Assembly (NCBI GenBank): GCA_031254675.1
Contig: JAIRTV010000348.1
Span: forward strand, 1-5,887
Direction: 5' to 3'
From: Planctomycetaceae bacterium
GTDB taxonomy: Bacteria > Planctomycetota > Planctomycetia > Pirellulales > Thermoguttaceae
Length of the DNA: 5,887 bases
The position numbers and the translations under genes were made by a program. The notes beneath the pieces are model-generated. The model worked only from the letters and a program-made list of their open reading frames with translations. It made no database searches and was not told where the DNA came from. How positions within the stretch are numbered: position 1 is the stretch's first letter; the number at the start of each line of letters is the position of its first letter. Shown in pieces: positions 5,188-5,887 of the stretch.

Positions 5188-5887
5188 ATGAAAAAGAATT
5201 TACAAAACGTAAATGTTTCCAATCACAACGTGTTCGATAACGGATATTCCGATTCCATTCTCAACACTTCAAAACAAAATAACGCCGAAAAGTTCGCTTT
5301 TAACGTAACAAGGCGCAACGCAAATAAGTTAAGAAGAGCTTTTACTCTTGTCGAACTTCTTGTTGTCATTGCGATCATTGGACTTTTGATTGGGTTATTA
5401 CTGCCGGCAGTTCAAACTGCAAGAGAAGCAGCGCGGAAAATGCAATGTTCCAATAATCTCAAACAAATTGGTCTTGCTGTTCACCACTTTCACGATACTT
5501 ACAATGCGTTGCCCCCTTCGTCAATTTTTAACCAAAAACCGTCGTTTTGGGCATTAATTTATCCTTATATTGAACAACAATCTCTTTACGAGATGATGCA
5601 CACAATCACGAACAATCCAGCAGCAACCGATCCCCCCAACAAGGCGCCTTTTGTTCTTAACGGAACATCCGCAACCAATACTCCAGCATGGTTCAACAAC
5701 GGTCTCAAAGAATCACAACGTCAAGAATTTGGTTCTGTTTCAATAATCAAATGTCCTTCGCGACGTTCCGGTATCAAATATACAAATGAAGTCATTGAAG
5801 GAACAATTCGGGCTGGCAACGGTCCACGTGGTGATTATGTTATTGTTTCGTCTTTTGATCCTGTCACGACGGGGACTTTGCTTAATG
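5188..5887 (+). CDS. DUF1559 (SBP_bac_10) pseudopilin-like protein, 3' end cut by window
   Basis: The visible 233 residues run off the right edge. After a 51-residue N-terminal leader comes a type IV prepilin-type sequence: RRA, then FTLVELLVVIAIIGLLIGLLLP (52-73). Prepilin peptidase would cut between Ala51 and Phe52; Glu at position 5 of the mature protein (Glu56) is present. The following AVQTAREAARKMQCSNNLKQIGLAVHHFHD (74-103), ALPPS, YPYIEQQSLYEMM (125-137) and KCPSRRSG (188-195) are the usual DUF1559 landmarks. The family's C-terminal H-x9-DG region lies beyond the window. Mature protein would be held in the membrane by the helix, with the rest outside the cytoplasm. The family is abundant in Planctomycetes; its function is poorly understood. 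The leader is long and Asn/Lys-rich (12 Asn in the first 48), where most prepilin leaders are far shorter. A sigma54-type promoter and repeat array lie upstream. Confidence 0.93.
   Translation, partial: MKKNLQNVNVSNHNVFDNGYSDSILNTSKQNNAEKFAFNVTRRNANKLRRAFTLVELLVVIAIIGLLIGLLLPAVQTAREAARKMQCSNNLKQIGLAVHHFHDTYNALPPSSIFNQKPSFWALIYPYIEQQSLYEMMHTITNNPAATDPPNKAPFVLNGTSATNTPAWFNNGLKESQRQEFGSVSIIKCPSRRSGIKYTNEVIEGTIRAGNGPRGDYVIVSSFDPVTTGTLLN

Noticed and set aside
5174..5191. Five-codon upstream ORF (MRSLP) whose TGA overlaps the DUF1559 ATG
   Set aside because: Its start codon lies inside the region that forms the Shine-Dalgarno of the main gene and it has no ribosome-binding site of its own, so it is probably chance.

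Overview
The window most likely comes from an AT-rich planctomycete. The strongest clue is the protein entering at the right edge. It has a type IV pilin-like N-terminus (RRAFTLVELLVVIAIIG) followed by LLPAVQTAREAARKMQCSNNL and a LKQIGLAVHHFHD segment, the signature of the DUF1559 (SBP_bac_10) family, which is greatly expanded in Planctomycetes. Genes on the other strand lack clear Shine-Dalgarno sequences, which also fits, but the DUF1559 gene has a good one. Assignment below phylum is not possible from this sequence.

Layout, left to right: a minus-strand FGGY-type sugar-kinase homologue (110-1600); an AT-rich gap with a long inverted repeat (1601-1903); a minus-strand secreted alkaline phosphatase (1904-3388) with a near-consensus sigma70-type promoter; a gap with a large hairpin and a 9-bp tandem repeat (3389-3746); a minus-strand protein with four helix-turn-helix units (3747-4532); a 655-bp divergent intergenic region; and the plus-strand start of the DUF1559 pseudopilin-like gene (5188 to beyond the edge).

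The most notable points are three. (1) The divergent intergenic region holds a GG-N10-GC sigma54-type promoter (5074-5090), preceded by three or four 21-bp tandem repeats (4963-5025, perhaps from 4942) at the distance expected of enhancer-binding-protein sites. This suggests activator-dependent sigma54 control of the pseudopilin gene. (2) The FGGY homologue keeps the fold but has lost the DxGT motif, the catalytic Asp and the GTSG motif, so it looks like a pseudokinase. (3) The helix-turn-helix protein is built from repeated sigma-region-4-like units joined by a conserved NPxTP linker.

The genes do not form an obvious pathway. The phosphatase is an exported phosphate scavenger, the pseudopilin is an envelope protein, and the HTH protein is a candidate regulator of unknown target. 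All functional claims come from motif reading by eye; no database search was run.
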